From Paracoccaceae bacterium (GTDB lineage: Bacteria > Pseudomonadota > Alphaproteobacteria > Rhodobacterales > Rhodobacteraceae), in the NCBI GenBank assembly GCA_024636555.1, contig JAGXGW010000021.1, positions 59,103 to 123,102 on the forward strand: 64,000 bases of DNA, given 5' to 3'. Under the pieces are notes generated by a model. It searched no databases. It was given only the letters and a program-made list of their open reading frames with translations, and had not been told where the DNA came from. Of this stretch, positions 1 to 8,690 are shown piece by piece. Every line of letters starts with the position of its first letter. The first letter of the stretch is position 1. The translations under genes and the position numbers were made by a program.

Positions 1-214
1 GGCGCGCCAGTTCGCCCGCAATCTCGCGCGGGTTCTTGCCCGCAGGTTTCGCCAGCACCATCGCGGCATTGGTCGCCATGTCACCATGCGCCGCATCGCG
101 CGGCGGCTCGACCGTGACAGCGGTCATGTCCAGCCCCGTGGGCAGCAGACCTTCGGCGGTCATTGCGCCCAGCGTGTCCAGCACATGGGCGCGCAACTGG
201 GTAAAGAGGTTCAT
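1..214 (-). CDS. argS: Arginyl-tRNA synthetase, N-terminal fragment (cut by window edge)
   Basis: Only the first 71 residues lie in the window; the rest runs off the left edge. They begin MNLFTQLRAHVL and contain a PPRDAAHGDMATNAAM block, the conserved N-terminal additional domain of ArgS (typical pattern P-x-HGD-x-A-x-N). The ATG is preceded by AAAGGAC, a usable ribosome binding site. ArgS charges tRNA-Arg in the cytoplasm. It follows dgt on the same strand with a 111-base gap and may be co-transcribed with it. The family call is confident; nothing can be said about the catalytic domain. Confidence 0.88.
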   Translation of the reverse strand, partial: MNLFTQLRAHVLDTLGAMTAEGLLPTGLDMTAVTVEPPRDAAHGDMATNAAMVLAKPAGKNPREIAGELAR

Positions 215-325
215 CACATCGTCCTTTCGAGTTCCCAGCGGTGTAGCATTGCCAGCGGCAAGGTCAATCCGGCCCGCTCGCGCAGCCCGTCGCCCTTGGC
301 CCGAAAGCCACCTCTGCGGGCCGTT

Positions 326-1492
326 TCACACCCCAGGCGGGCGATCTGCAGGGTCCGACCCGAGCAGGCGGTGATGTTCCTGCAAGGCGAAACGGTCCGT
401 CATGCCCGCGATGTAATCCACCACGATGCGGGCCAGCGCCTGCTGGTCCTGCGCCTCCTCCACATCCTTGCGCCACTGTTTGGGCAGCAGATGCGGCTCG
501 CGCATGAACAGCGGGAAAAGATCATGCACCACCTGCGTCACATACTGGCGCATCGTCACCACGGCAGGCGCGCGGTACATCCGGTGAAACAGGAAGGTGC
601 GGATCACCTTGAGATCGGTCCAGACATCGGGCGAGAATTGCACCATCATGCGCCCCGCATGGCGGATATCCTGCGCGGTGTCGGGGTTCAGCGCGGTCAG
701 GTTGGCGCGGCTCACGTCGATCACATCCGCAACAAGGATGCCGAAAAAGCGCCGCAACGCCTCGTGACGGCGGCGGTAGTAGTTGAGGCCGGGATAGAGA
801 CGGTCCACCTCGGCAAAGCACCCCTGCAAGATGGGCAGCTCCGCCAGTTCGTCGGTCGAGAACAGCTCGGCGCGCAGCCCGTCATGCAGATCGTGGTTGT
901 TGTAGGCGATATCATCGGCCAAGGCCGCCACCTGCGCCTCGGCGCTGGCATGGGTGTGCAGTTCAAGATCGTGGCGTGTGTTGTAATCGGACAGCGCATA
1001 AGGGATCGTGCCGGTAACCGGGCCATTATGTTTGGCGATGCCTTCCAGCGTCTCCCATGTGAGGTTCAGCCCGTCCCATTCGGCATAGTGCCGCTCCAGC
1101 GAGGTGACGATGCGGATCGCCTGCGCGTTGTGGTCGAACCCGCCATAAGGCGCCATGAGCGCCTGCAGCGCATCCTCGCCCGTGTGCCCGAACGGCGGAT
1201 GGCCAAGGTCATGCGCGAGTGCGACCGCCTCGGTCAGTTCCGCATTCAGCCCCAAAGCCCCCGCCACGGTGCGCGCCACCTGCGCCACTTCGATGGAATG
1301 GGTCAGGCGGGTGCGGAAATAATCGCCCTCATGCTCGATGAACACCTGTGTCTTGTGTTTGAGCCGCCGGAACGCGCTGGAATGGATGATCCGGTCACGA
1401 TCCCGCTGGAACGGTGTGCGGAAGATGCTTTCCTCTTCCGGCACCAAACGGCCGCGTGTCCGCGTCGGGTTTGACGCATAGGGTTGTGTCAT
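326..1492 (-). CDS. dgt: Deoxyguanosinetriphosphate triphosphohydrolase-like protein
   Basis: This 388-residue HD-domain protein is predicted to split dNTPs into deoxynucleoside and triphosphate, limiting the dNTP pool. The N-terminal block FRRLKHKTQVF at about 41-51 and the metal ligands H65 (in TRLTHSIEVAQVAR) and H94-D95 (in ALAHDLGHPPFGHTGEDAL) are typical of dGTPase family type 2 proteins, which are shorter than the 505-residue E. coli Dgt. The start is the ATG at 1492; an erpA-like gene is read divergently 81 bases away. argS lies downstream on the same strand. The nucleotide preference cannot be read from sequence. Confidence 0.9.
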   Translation of the reverse strand: MTQPYASNPTRTRGRLVPEEESIFRTPFQRDRDRIIHSSAFRRLKHKTQVFIEHEGDYFRTRLTHSIEVAQVARTVAGALGLNAELTEAVALAHDLGHPPFGHTGEDALQALMAPYGGFDHNAQAIRIVTSLERHYAEWDGLNLTWETLEGIAKHNGPVTGTIPYALSDYNTRHDLELHTHASAEAQVAALADDIAYNNHDLHDGLRAELFSTDELAELPILQGCFAEVDRLYPGLNYYRRRHEALRRFFGILVADVIDVSRANLTALNPDTAQDIRHAGRMMVQFSPDVWTDLKVIRTFLFHRMYRAPAVVTMRQYVTQVVHDLFPLFMREPHLLPKQWRKDVEEAQDQQALARIVVDYIAGMTDRFALQEHHRLLGSDPADRPPGV

Positions 1493-1573
1493 CTGTGTTG
1501 TGGTCCTTGTCGCCTGTCCCTCCGGCGCATATATTCGGTTTTATGACGATGCGAAACCGTCGAGGAGTTTTCC

Positions 1574-1897
1574 ATGCAACTGCCCCCCAAAGTGACCCCC
1601 CGCGCCTTTGCCAGACTGGCCGAGATCAATGCAGCAGAACAAGGTCAGGCCCTGCGCGTTGCGGTGGAAGGCGGCGGATGCTCGGGTTTTCAATACGAGA
1701 TCAAGCTGGACCAGCCCGCTGCGGATGATCTGGTGCTGGAAGGCGCGGGCGAGCGGGTGATTGTCGATTCCGTCTCGCTCCCGTTTCTGTCGGGTGCGAC
1801 GATCGATTTCTCCGAGGAACTGATCGGCGCGCGCTTTGTCATCGAGAATCCGAATGCCTCCTCCTCTTGCGGGTGTGGCATTTCTTTCTCCATGTAA
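1574..1897 (+). CDS. erpA: HesB/IscA/ErpA-family iron-sulfur cluster carrier
   Basis: This 107-residue A-type carrier accepts [Fe-S] clusters and passes them to apo-enzymes. The three ligand cysteines are present: C36 in GGGCSGFQY, and C99 and C101 in SSCGCGISF, with the family length and C-terminal end. The start ATG is preceded by GAGGAG-like sequence (gaggagttttcc). ErpA, IscA and SufA share this motif and are hard to tell apart without a tree; ErpA is the likely assignment because there is no isc or suf cluster nearby. Window clients could include IspG and 6-phosphogluconate dehydratase, which both need Fe-S clusters (inference). Confidence 0.85.
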   Translation: MQLPPKVTPRAFARLAEINAAEQGQALRVAVEGGGCSGFQYEIKLDQPAADDLVLEGAGERVIVDSVSLPFLSGATIDFSEELIGARFVIENPNASSSCGCGISFSM

Positions 1898-2026
1898 TCA
1901 ATTGCATATAGCTATTTCTTCGTCCAATACATGACGTAAAAAATCCTGCCCGCGCATGGTGCAGGCTTGCATGACGGCTTGGGCTGCGGGATAGAACACC
2001 ATCCGCAGCAGAGCCGAGGACGCGCC

Positions 2027-2806
2027 ATGAAAATCGCCACATTCAATATCAACGGCATCAAGGCGCGGATCGAGGCGTTGCCGCAATGGCTGGATGAAGA
2101 ACAGCCAGACGTAGCGGTGCTGCAAGAGATCAAATCCGTGGATGAGGCCTTTCCCCGCGAAATTTTCGAGGATCGCGGCTACAATCTCGAAACCCACGGG
2201 ATGAAATCCTTCAACGGCGTGGCGATCCTGTCGAAACTGCCGCTGGAAGATGTCACGCGCGGCCTGCCCGGTGACGAGACCGACGCACAGGCCCGCTATA
2301 TCGAGGCCACTGTCGTGGGCAAACAGGCAATCCGCATCTGCGGGCTGTACCTGCCCAATGGCAACCCAGCGCCGGGGCCGAAATACGATTACAAACTGGC
2401 ATGGATGGCGCGGTTGCAGGCGCGCGCGGCCGCGCTTCTGGCGCAGGAGATGCCGTTCGTGATGGCGGGCGATTACAACATCATCCCGCAAGACGAGGAT
2501 GCCGCCCGCCCCGAAGCATGGCGCAAGGATGCGCTCGCCCTGCCCGACAGCCGCGCCGCCTATCGCCGGATCGTCAATCTGGGACTGACCGATGCATTCC
2601 GCGCCCGTGTGCAGGGGCCGGGGCATTACTCGTTCTGGGATTATCAGGCAGGCGCGTGGAACCGCAATGACGGTATCCGCATCGACCATCTGCTGCTGAG
2701 CCCCGCCTGCGCCGATCTGCTGACGGACGCAGGTATCGACAAACATGTACGCGACCGCGAAAAGCCGTCCGATCATGTGCCCGTCTGGGTAACGCTGGAT
2801 AACTGA
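2027..2806 (+). CDS. xthA: Exodeoxyribonuclease III
   Basis: A 259-residue exonuclease/endonuclease/phosphatase-fold protein: it begins MKIATFNINGIKAR, has LQEIK (metal-binding Glu), FNGVAIL, GDYNIIP and the C-terminal IDHLL and KPSDHVPVW blocks with the catalytic Asp-His pair. Exo III is an AP endonuclease and 3' repair exonuclease in base excision repair. The start at 2027 is chosen over an in-frame upstream codon at 1967 because GAGGA sits six bases before it and the protein then begins exactly at the family N-terminus. A strong terminator follows 28 bases after the stop. Confidence 0.93.
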   Translation: MKIATFNINGIKARIEALPQWLDEEQPDVAVLQEIKSVDEAFPREIFEDRGYNLETHGMKSFNGVAILSKLPLEDVTRGLPGDETDAQARYIEATVVGKQAIRICGLYLPNGNPAPGPKYDYKLAWMARLQARAAALLAQEMPFVMAGDYNIIPQDEDAARPEAWRKDALALPDSRAAYRRIVNLGLTDAFRARVQGPGHYSFWDYQAGAWNRNDGIRIDHLLLSPACADLLTDAGIDKHVRDREKPSDHVPVWVTLDN

Positions 2807-2834
2807 GCGGCGGGTCTTTCGCGCCGCCTCAATG

Positions 2835-2866
2835 AAAAGAGCGGCACCTTGATGCCGCTCTTTTTT
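2835..2866. terminator. Bidirectional rho-independent terminator
   Basis: A 12-base perfect stem (AAAAGAGCGGCA / TGCCGCTCTTTT) with a short loop and a T-run on the + strand. The A-rich 5' arm gives a T-tract on the minus strand too. It lies between the convergent xthA and porin-like genes and can serve both. Confidence 0.88.
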
Positions 2867-2887
2867 GTTCAGGGTCATGCGCCCCGC

Positions 2888-3802
2888 TTAGAAAGAGCCG
2901 ACAATCGCCGTAGTCAGCGCGGTGCGGTTCGGGGACATGGCATTGGCGGCGATGCTGTTCAGCGGCACGGCTTTGGCCCCGCCGAACGGCAGCGTGATGC
3001 CAAGGCGGATGCTGTCCTCGTCATATCGGTCTTCACCGTCGTCGATCCGCGAGCGTGCCAGTTCAACCGAAAGCATGGCCGGAAAATTGGCCGCAGCGGA
3101 CAGATCATAGCCGAAACCGATCCCGAATGTCGTCAGGTCACCCGCCAGATCTTCGATCTCGCCACGCGTCACCCCTGCATGGGCCGTCAGGCCGTCTCTG
3201 AAGGCATAACTCCCGCCCAGCCCGTAAGAGGTAAGGTCGAGATCAACACCCCCGGAGGACAAACGCGAACGCACGGCATGCCCGCCGACAACGCCGTCCG
3301 CGCCGACGTTGAAGGACACACGCCCGCCGAAATCATTCCACGTGATATCGGCGTCATCGAACACAAAGTTGTCGGTTTCCCCGAAGAAGAATTCCATCCC
3401 CATCAGGTCGCTCTCGTAGCCCAGAAACAGGCCGTAGGAATCAATGGAGCCATCACCGAAGCCATCCACGCCCAGTTCGCCATATTCATAATAGGCGCCG
3501 GCATTCCAGAATTCGGCAAAAGCGCCCCCCGCCGTGAGGCCAAAGACATTGGCGCTTATATTCTCGTCGATGCCGTCAAAACTGGCACGCGCGGACGAGG
3601 CCGTTGCCCCCAGTAGTAGGCCGTTGTCATAGCGCAACCCCAGCTTGCCATCCAGCGACCGGACCGACGTCTGGGGAAAACCGTCAGAGGATTTGAAATG
3701 GCCGTAGCCGAAGGTCGCGGCGCCGGAAATATCCTGTGCGGCCACGCTGACGGGAAGGACAGCGGCAAATACGCCGGCCAGACAGGGTTTGAAATAAGAC
3801 AT
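2888..3802 (-). CDS. Outer-membrane beta-barrel (porin-like) protein
   Basis: A 304-residue secreted protein. A signal peptide (MSYFKPCLAGVFAAVLPVSVAAQ) is followed by alternating polar/aromatic beta-strand sequence rich in Gly, Asp, Tyr and Phe, such as SYGLFLGYESDLMGMEFFFG, and the last residue is Phe, the typical BAM-recognition end of outer-membrane barrels. The start at 3802 has a GGAG box at the right distance; the longer reading frame upstream encodes no signal peptide. It resembles small general porins of Rhodobacteraceae, but substrate and pore type cannot be read from sequence. Confidence 0.8.
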   Translation of the reverse strand: MSYFKPCLAGVFAAVLPVSVAAQDISGAATFGYGHFKSSDGFPQTSVRSLDGKLGLRYDNGLLLGATASSARASFDGIDENISANVFGLTAGGAFAEFWNAGAYYEYGELGVDGFGDGSIDSYGLFLGYESDLMGMEFFFGETDNFVFDDADITWNDFGGRVSFNVGADGVVGGHAVRSRLSSGGVDLDLTSYGLGGSYAFRDGLTAHAGVTRGEIEDLAGDLTTFGIGFGYDLSAAANFPAMLSVELARSRIDDGEDRYDEDSIRLGITLPFGGAKAVPLNSIAANAMSPNRTALTTAIVGSF

Positions 3803-4071
3803 GTTTTGCTCCTCGATACATTGCCCGAGGATCCGCTCTAGCCGCTGTGTTGCGACGCCCCGTAAACGGGCTTTGATGTCAGCGTGACCCTCGACGACCT
3901 GAGTGGGAGCCAACATCCCTGAATGCAACCGGTGATGTATCACACAACCCGAAATTGCGCAGGCCTGCGGACGGCAAAAGGGCCGAAATCCCCGGTTTGC
4001 AGCAGATACTGCCGGTTTGGGTACGAAAACGGTCCCGCGCGATTTCGGGGCATTGTGACTCGCAGGACACG

Positions 4072-5238
4072 TTATTTCGCCGTGACATCATGGGAATAGA
4101 GCCAGTCGAACTGGTGCATCATCCGGTCGGGGGCAAGCTGGCCGCCCAGCCGCATCACCGTATGGGCCGCGCGGCGCAGCGGAGCGGAGCGGATATGATA
4201 TTTCCACGCATTGCCATTGGCCGCAGCAATCACGCGGCGCACGCGGGCTTCGCGGCGTGACTGGTAGTCGGCCAGCCCCGCCGCCACCGTGTCGGTGCCC
4301 GCCAGCGCATCGGCCAGAACCCATGCATCCTCCAGCGCCATCGAGGCACCCTGCGCCAGAAACGGCAGGGTCGGATGGGCCGCGTCGCCCAGCAGCGCCA
4401 GATGGTCGCGCTGCCATGTCTTTGCCACAGGATGCCGGAACAGCCCCCACAGGCGCGGCGCGGTCACCTGCGCCAGCATCGCGCGGACGGGCGCGCCGAA
4501 ATCGGCAAAGGCCGCGCGCAGGTTGGCCGGATCATCGCCATGGTTCCAGCCCTCGTCAGCCCATGCCTTGCGCTCTTGCACCGCGACGATATTGATCGCG
4601 GTGCCGTCGCGCAGCGGATAGCTGACCAGATGCCGCCCCGGCCCCATATGCACCCATGCCTCAGGGCCGCGCCCTTCGGTATTGGGCACGATCGCGCGCC
4701 ATGCCACTTGCCCGGTAAAGAACGGCGCATCCTGCCCGTTCAGGACGCGGCGCAGGACCGAATGCAGCCCGTCCGCGCCCACCACCAGATCCGCCGTCAT
4801 CTGCGCGCCATTGGCCAGATGCAGCACCGGATGCGCGCCACCTTCCACCGATGTCACCCTTTGCAGGAGCCTGATCTTGACGCCCGCATCCCGCGCCCCT
4901 GCGGCCAGAAGTGCGACCAGATCGGCGCGGTGCACGAAATGGTAGGCCGGATCGGCAAGCCGCCCCAGATCGAGCCGCACCACAAGCGTATCGTGATGAT
5001 CCTTGAGACAGACAGCCCGCGCCTGCACCGAGGCCGCGACCAGCGCCGTCTCCAACCCCAGCCCGCGCAGCACGGCCATGCCGTTGGGGCTGATCTGCAA
5101 CCCCGCCCCTACTTCGGTGATCTCGGGTGCCTGCTCCAGCAGGGTCACATCCGCGCCGCGCAAGGCCAGCGCGCGGGCCACGGCCAATCCGCCGATTCCC
5201 GCACCGATCACGACGGCACGCAGGCCAAGAACGCTCAT
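4072..5238 (-). CDS. FAD-dependent monooxygenase (salicylate hydroxylase-like)
   Basis: 388 residues. The N-terminal Rossmann motif VVIGAGIGGLAVARAL, the LLEQAPEITEVGAGLQISPNG block, the central GADGLHSVLR (DG motif) and C-terminal LLGDAAHPTLPFLAQGASMALEDA (GD motif binding FAD) place it in the group A aromatic hydroxylases (UbiH/salicylate 1-monooxygenase type). It would use NAD(P)H and O2 to hydroxylate an aromatic ring; the substrate is unknown. No aromatic-degradation genes are adjacent. The ATG at 5238 has AGGGACAGG upstream and starts directly at the Rossmann fold; a TTG 18 bases upstream is less likely. Confidence 0.82.
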   Translation of the reverse strand: MSVLGLRAVVIGAGIGGLAVARALALRGADVTLLEQAPEITEVGAGLQISPNGMAVLRGLGLETALVAASVQARAVCLKDHHDTLVVRLDLGRLADPAYHFVHRADLVALLAAGARDAGVKIRLLQRVTSVEGGAHPVLHLANGAQMTADLVVGADGLHSVLRRVLNGQDAPFFTGQVAWRAIVPNTEGRGPEAWVHMGPGRHLVSYPLRDGTAINIVAVQERKAWADEGWNHGDDPANLRAAFADFGAPVRAMLAQVTAPRLWGLFRHPVAKTWQRDHLALLGDAAHPTLPFLAQGASMALEDAWVLADALAGTDTVAAGLADYQSRREARVRRVIAAANGNAWKYHIRSAPLRRAAHTVMRLGGQLAPDRMMHQFDWLYSHDVTAK

Positions 5239-5310
5239 CCTGTCCCTTTCAAGCAAAACGCCGAAGCAACGGCTCCGGCGTTTTTAACCCATTAACAACC
5301 TGTCGTCTGC

Positions 5311-5733
5311 TCACTCGTCGCGGTGGACTTTTTCGCGCCGCTCGTGACGCTCCTGCGCTTCCAGCGTCATCGTGGCGATAGGGCGGGCGATCAGGCGTTT
5401 CAGGCTGATCGGCTCTCCGGTCTTTTCGCAATAGCCGTATTCGCCGTCGTCGATCCGGCGCAGCGCCGCGTCGATCTTGGACACGAGCTTGCGCTGACGG
5501 TCCCGTGTCCGCAGTTCGAGCGCGCGGTCGGTCTCTTCGCTGGCGCGGTCTGCAACATCGGGGATGTTGCGCGTGCCGTCCTGCAGGCCTTCGATCGTGT
5601 CGCGGCTGTCTTCAAGGATCTCGGACTTCCACTTGAGCAGGGCGTTCCGGAAATACTCTACATGCCGTTCGTTCATAAAGGGTTCGTTCTCGGCTGGCGT
5701 GTAGTCTGTGGTCTGAAAGGATTCGGCTTTCAT
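5311..5733 (-). CDS. dksA: DksA-type RNA polymerase-binding regulator with degenerate zinc finger
   Basis: 140 residues. DksA binds the RNA polymerase secondary channel and, with ppGpp, retunes rRNA and amino-acid promoters. The coiled-coil tip motif DVADRA (DxxDxA) is intact, and the block GEYGYCEKTGEPISLKRL is recognisable. Only the first of the four zinc-ligand cysteines remains (CEKT..TLEA where E. coli has CxxC..CxxC). The start at 5733 (MKAESF) has GGGAG six bases before it; an ATG at 5766 with AAAGGA is an alternative. It is divergent from the MoxR gene. Confidence 0.88.
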   Translation of the reverse strand: MKAESFQTTDYTPAENEPFMNERHVEYFRNALLKWKSEILEDSRDTIEGLQDGTRNIPDVADRASEETDRALELRTRDRQRKLVSKIDAALRRIDDGEYGYCEKTGEPISLKRLIARPIATMTLEAQERHERREKVHRDE

Positions 5734-5917
5734 GGCTGCTCCCTCGATAAGGCCCGCGTCTGTCATTAACTGGTCCTTTGACGTCTGACGTTTCCCATAA
5801 GCGCAGCAAATAGACCAGCAGCCGGAGATTGTCACTACCCCTTTGTGGTCGCATTGCAGGGAAAATATGTTCACGATAAGGTGCTGCAACAATTGCGTTC
5901 ATCAGCTTGGAGAAACG

Positions 5918-6757
5918 ATGAAATTCGAGGGAACCGACGCCTATGTGGCAACCGAAGACCTGACTGTAGCGGTCAACGCGGCCGTGGCTCTGGAACGGCC
6001 GCTTCTCGTCAAGGGCGAGCCGGGCACAGGCAAGACGGAACTGGCGCGCCAGATTGCCGCGTCGCTGGGTCTCAGGATGATCGAGTGGAACGTCAAGTCG
6101 ACCACACGCGCGCAGCAGGGGCTTTACGAATACGATGCCGTCAGCCGTCTGCGTGACAGCCAGCTGGGCGACGCACGTGTGCATGATGTGAAGAACTACA
6201 TCCGCAAGGGAAAGCTCTGGCAGGCGTTCGAGGCGGATGAAAAAGTGGTTTTGCTGATCGACGAGGTGGACAAGGCCGACATCGAGTTTCCCAACGACCT
6301 GTTGCAGGAACTCGACCGGATGGAATTCTTCGTCTACGAGACAGGCGAGACCATAAAGGCCAAAGTCCGCCCGATCGTGATCATCACCTCCAACAATGAA
6401 AAGGAACTGCCGGACGCCTTTTTGCGCCGCTGTTTCTTCCACTATATCCGCTTCCCCGATGCCCAGACCATGCGCCGGATCGTCGAGGTGCACCATCCCG
6501 GCGTGAAGGAAAAGCTGCTGACCACGGCGCTGACGCAGTTCTACGAACTGCGCGAGACACCGGGCCTGAAGAAAAAGCCCTCCACATCCGAGGTGCTCGA
6601 CTGGCTCAAGCTGCTGCTGGCCGAGGATCTGACGCCGGAGGATCTCAAACGCGACGGGGCCAATGCCCTGCCCAAGCTGCATGGCGCATTGCTCAAGAAC
6701 GAGCAGGACGTGCATCTGTTCGAGCGTCTGGCCTTCATGGCCCGTTCGCAACGCTAG
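5918..6757 (+). CDS. MoxR-family AAA+ ATPase
   Basis: 279 residues. Walker A GEPGTGKT (33-40), Walker B LLIDE (112-116), ITSNNEKELPDAFLRRC (sensor 1 and arginine finger region) define a MoxR ATPase. Such proteins act as chaperones that assemble or insert metal cofactors together with a von Willebrand A protein. The VWA gene at 8691 is on the same strand about 1.9 kb downstream, separated by a lipoprotein gene and a small membrane protein gene. The ATG at 5918 has TTGGAGAAA upstream; earlier in-frame codons encode nothing family-like. Confidence 0.88.
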   Translation: MKFEGTDAYVATEDLTVAVNAAVALERPLLVKGEPGTGKTELARQIAASLGLRMIEWNVKSTTRAQQGLYEYDAVSRLRDSQLGDARVHDVKNYIRKGKLWQAFEADEKVVLLIDEVDKADIEFPNDLLQELDRMEFFVYETGETIKAKVRPIVIITSNNEKELPDAFLRRCFFHYIRFPDAQTMRRIVEVHHPGVKEKLLTTALTQFYELRETPGLKKKPSTSEVLDWLKLLLAEDLTPEDLKRDGANALPKLHGALLKNEQDVHLFERLAFMARSQR

Positions 6758-6799
6758 AACGGCCCGAGTCCTTCCTGCGTCCGGAACACGTAAGCCACA

Positions 6800-6828
6800 G
6801 TGACGCGCTTCTCACAGCGGCGCGTCAC
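6800..6828 (+). terminator. Possible terminator or processing hairpin after the MoxR gene
   Basis: Perfect 9-base arms GTGACGCGC / GCGCGTCAC around an 11-base loop, 42 bases after the moxR-like stop. It is followed only by CACCTTTG, so the U-tract is weak. Eight bases further lies a second perfect palindrome, CTGTGAATGTCACAG (6836-6850), which could be an operator. Confidence 0.4.
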
Positions 6829-6927
6829 ACCTTTGCTGTGAATGTCACAGAATTGCCCTAGGCTCACCCCAGCCACGACAGGATGGGCCGTGACAGTCGC
6901 GTGTGAAGTCAAAAGCAGAGGCAGGAC

Positions 6928-7137
6928 ATGACCATACTTTTCCCGCGCCCCACGCTGTGGTGCCGTTTCGTGCTGTGGTGCCATTCCGTGCAGAATGTCA
7001 GTCGTCGCATCGGTCCGCTCATCCGTTTCACGGAACTGTTGCAAAGGCGCGGGTCACCGCGGCTTCCGGTACAGCTCTTCCCGCAACACCTGCCGGTCTG
7101 CCGGGATCGCGACTGCCAGCGGCTGGATCGCACCTGA
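6928..7137 (+). CDS. Possible 69-residue protein of unknown function
   Basis: An ATG frame preceded by GAGGCAGGAC, ending in a TGA that overlaps the ATG of the next gene (TGATG), an arrangement typical of translational coupling; the downstream lipoprotein gene has only a weak ribosome site of its own. The sequence is Arg/Trp/Cys-rich and contains an imperfect repeat LWCRFVLWCHSV that mirrors an 18-base tandem DNA repeat at about 6960-6995. I recognise no family. It may equally be non-coding leader DNA; the case for translation is only the start and stop context. Confidence 0.3.
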   Translation: MTILFPRPTLWCRFVLWCHSVQNVSRRIGPLIRFTELLQRRGSPRLPVQLFPQHLPVCRDRDCQRLDRT

Positions 7138-8522
7138 TGAGAACGCCGTTTCACAGTATTTTATTGCCAGTTTTCTTCGTGCTTGGTGCCTGCATGCCAA
7201 GCCAGACCCTTGAAATGCCCAGCCGCGCCATCGGTGATCTCGACAGTGACATGCCGCCGATGCGTGTTTTCACCGCGCCACAGCCGGAACGATTCCCGAT
7301 CTCGAACAGTGATCTGGCGCGCGATTTCATCGACCTGTCCTTCCAGCTGGAATCGGGCCGCACCCTGCCCGTCTTCACGCGGTTCGAAGGGCCGGTTACC
7401 GTGCGCGTCACAGGTGCACCGCCGCCGACGCTTGGCCCCGATCTGTCACGCCTGCTTTACCGTCTGCAGACCGAGGCGGGCATCGACATCACCCCTACCA
7501 ATGATCCCGCGGCCAATATCACGATCGAATCCGTCACCCGTGCCCAGATCCGCAGCCATCTGCCGCATGCCGCCTGTTTCGTGGTGCCGAACATTTCGCG
7601 CCTGTCGGAGTTCCGGCTGGCCCGGCGCACCCCAAACACCGACTGGGCGCGCCTGACCCGGCGCGAGCAACTCGCGATCTTCATCCCGAACGACGCCACA
7701 CCGCAAGAGATGCGTGATTGCCTGCACGAGGAACTGGCGCAGGCGCTGGGGCCGCTGAACGACCTGTTCCGCCTGCCGCAATCGGTGTTCAACGACGACA
7801 ACGTCCATGCGGTGCTGACCGGTTATGACATGATGATCCTGCGCGCCACCTATGCGCCGGAACTGCGCTCGGGCATGACGCGCGGACAGGTGGCCGAAAA
7901 GCTGCCCGCCATCCTCGCACGCGTCAATCCGGGCGGTGTGGCTGTTGCCCCGCGCCGTGCGGCAAGCACGCCGCGCGACTGGAAGACCGCGATGGAGACG
8001 GCCCTTGGCCCGCAGGCCACGATCACGGAGCGCCGCAGCGCTGCGGCACGCGCGCTGGATATCGCGCGCATCATGGGATGGCAGGATCACCGCTTGGGGT
8101 TTGCCCATTACATTACCGGCCGGTTGAACCTGCCGCTTGATCCCGCCGCCGCGATCGCGCATTTCCAGACAGCCGACAGCCTGTTCGCGCAACGACCCGA
8201 ATATGCCATGTACCGGGCCAATGTGGCCGCGCAACTGGCTGCGCATCTTGTCGCGCAGGGACGCGGCGCCGAGGCTGTGACCATGATCGGTGATCACCTT
8301 CCCGTTGTGGCACGCCACGAAAATGCAGCCCTGATGGCAACCCTCAGCATGCTGCGCGCCGAGGCGCTTGACGTGGCCGGACGCGGCGTCGAGGCGCAGG
8401 CCGTGCGTCTGGACAGTCTGGGCTGGGCGCGTTACGGGTTCGGTGCGGACGGGGCCATTCGTGCCAAATTGCGCGAGATCAGCGCCCTCAATCCGCTGAA
8501 CAGGAGAAACGGGCGGATATGA
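7137..8522 (+). CDS. DUF2927 lipoprotein
   Basis: 461 residues beginning MRTPFHSILLPVFFVLGAC: a lipoprotein signal with lipobox LGAC, lipidated Cys 19. The central part (about 60-280, including FVVPNISRLSEF, CLHEELAQALGPLNDL and NDDNVHAVLTGYD) matches my memory of DUF2927, a family common in Rhodobacterales; CLHEE..Q resembles a zinc-protease-like HEE/HExxQ core, but activity is unproven. The C-terminal 150 residues are helical and repeat-like (TPR-like). It sits between the MoxR and VWA genes, so an envelope role with them is plausible but inferred. Confidence 0.72.
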   Translation: MRTPFHSILLPVFFVLGACMPSQTLEMPSRAIGDLDSDMPPMRVFTAPQPERFPISNSDLARDFIDLSFQLESGRTLPVFTRFEGPVTVRVTGAPPPTLGPDLSRLLYRLQTEAGIDITPTNDPAANITIESVTRAQIRSHLPHAACFVVPNISRLSEFRLARRTPNTDWARLTRREQLAIFIPNDATPQEMRDCLHEELAQALGPLNDLFRLPQSVFNDDNVHAVLTGYDMMILRATYAPELRSGMTRGQVAEKLPAILARVNPGGVAVAPRRAASTPRDWKTAMETALGPQATITERRSAAARALDIARIMGWQDHRLGFAHYITGRLNLPLDPAAAIAHFQTADSLFAQRPEYAMYRANVAAQLAAHLVAQGRGAEAVTMIGDHLPVVARHENAALMATLSMLRAEALDVAGRGVEAQAVRLDSLGWARYGFGADGAIRAKLREISALNPLNRRNGRI

Positions 8523-8686
8523 TCGTATTGGGCGCGGCGCTGTTGGGTGCCATCATCGGCGGAATGACGGCGGCACGTCGCAAGGGCGGCAAGATGGACA
8601 TCGCGCAATATGCGGCGGGCTATGCCATCGCTTTTGCGCTTGTCGGCCTGTTTGTCACCCTTTTCATCCACCGCGCGGCGTTGTGA
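8519..8686 (+). CDS. Small membrane protein (55 residues)
   Basis: The ATG overlaps the stop of the DUF2927 gene (ATGA), and the stop is four bases before the VWA start, so the three genes are tightly packed. The product has two hydrophobic segments, about residues 2-17 (IVLGAALLGAIIGGMT) and 36-52 (AIAFALVGLFVTLFIHR), separated by a basic loop (AARRKGGK). No function is known to me; position suggests a partner of the MoxR/VWA pair or the lipoprotein. Confidence 0.7.
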   Translation: MIVLGAALLGAIIGGMTAARRKGGKMDIAQYAAGYAIAFALVGLFVTLFIHRAAL

Positions 8687-8690
8687 TCCG

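Noticed and set aside
86..1474. Long open frame on the + strand opposite dgt
   Set aside because: It lies antisense to dgt, has no family motifs, and its residues follow the high-GC codon pattern of the true gene in the other strand.
6836..6850. CRP-like site CTGTGAATGTCACAG
   Set aside because: The half-sites match TGTGA/TCACA but the spacing is three bases instead of six, so a CRP site is not supported; it is kept only as a generic palindrome.
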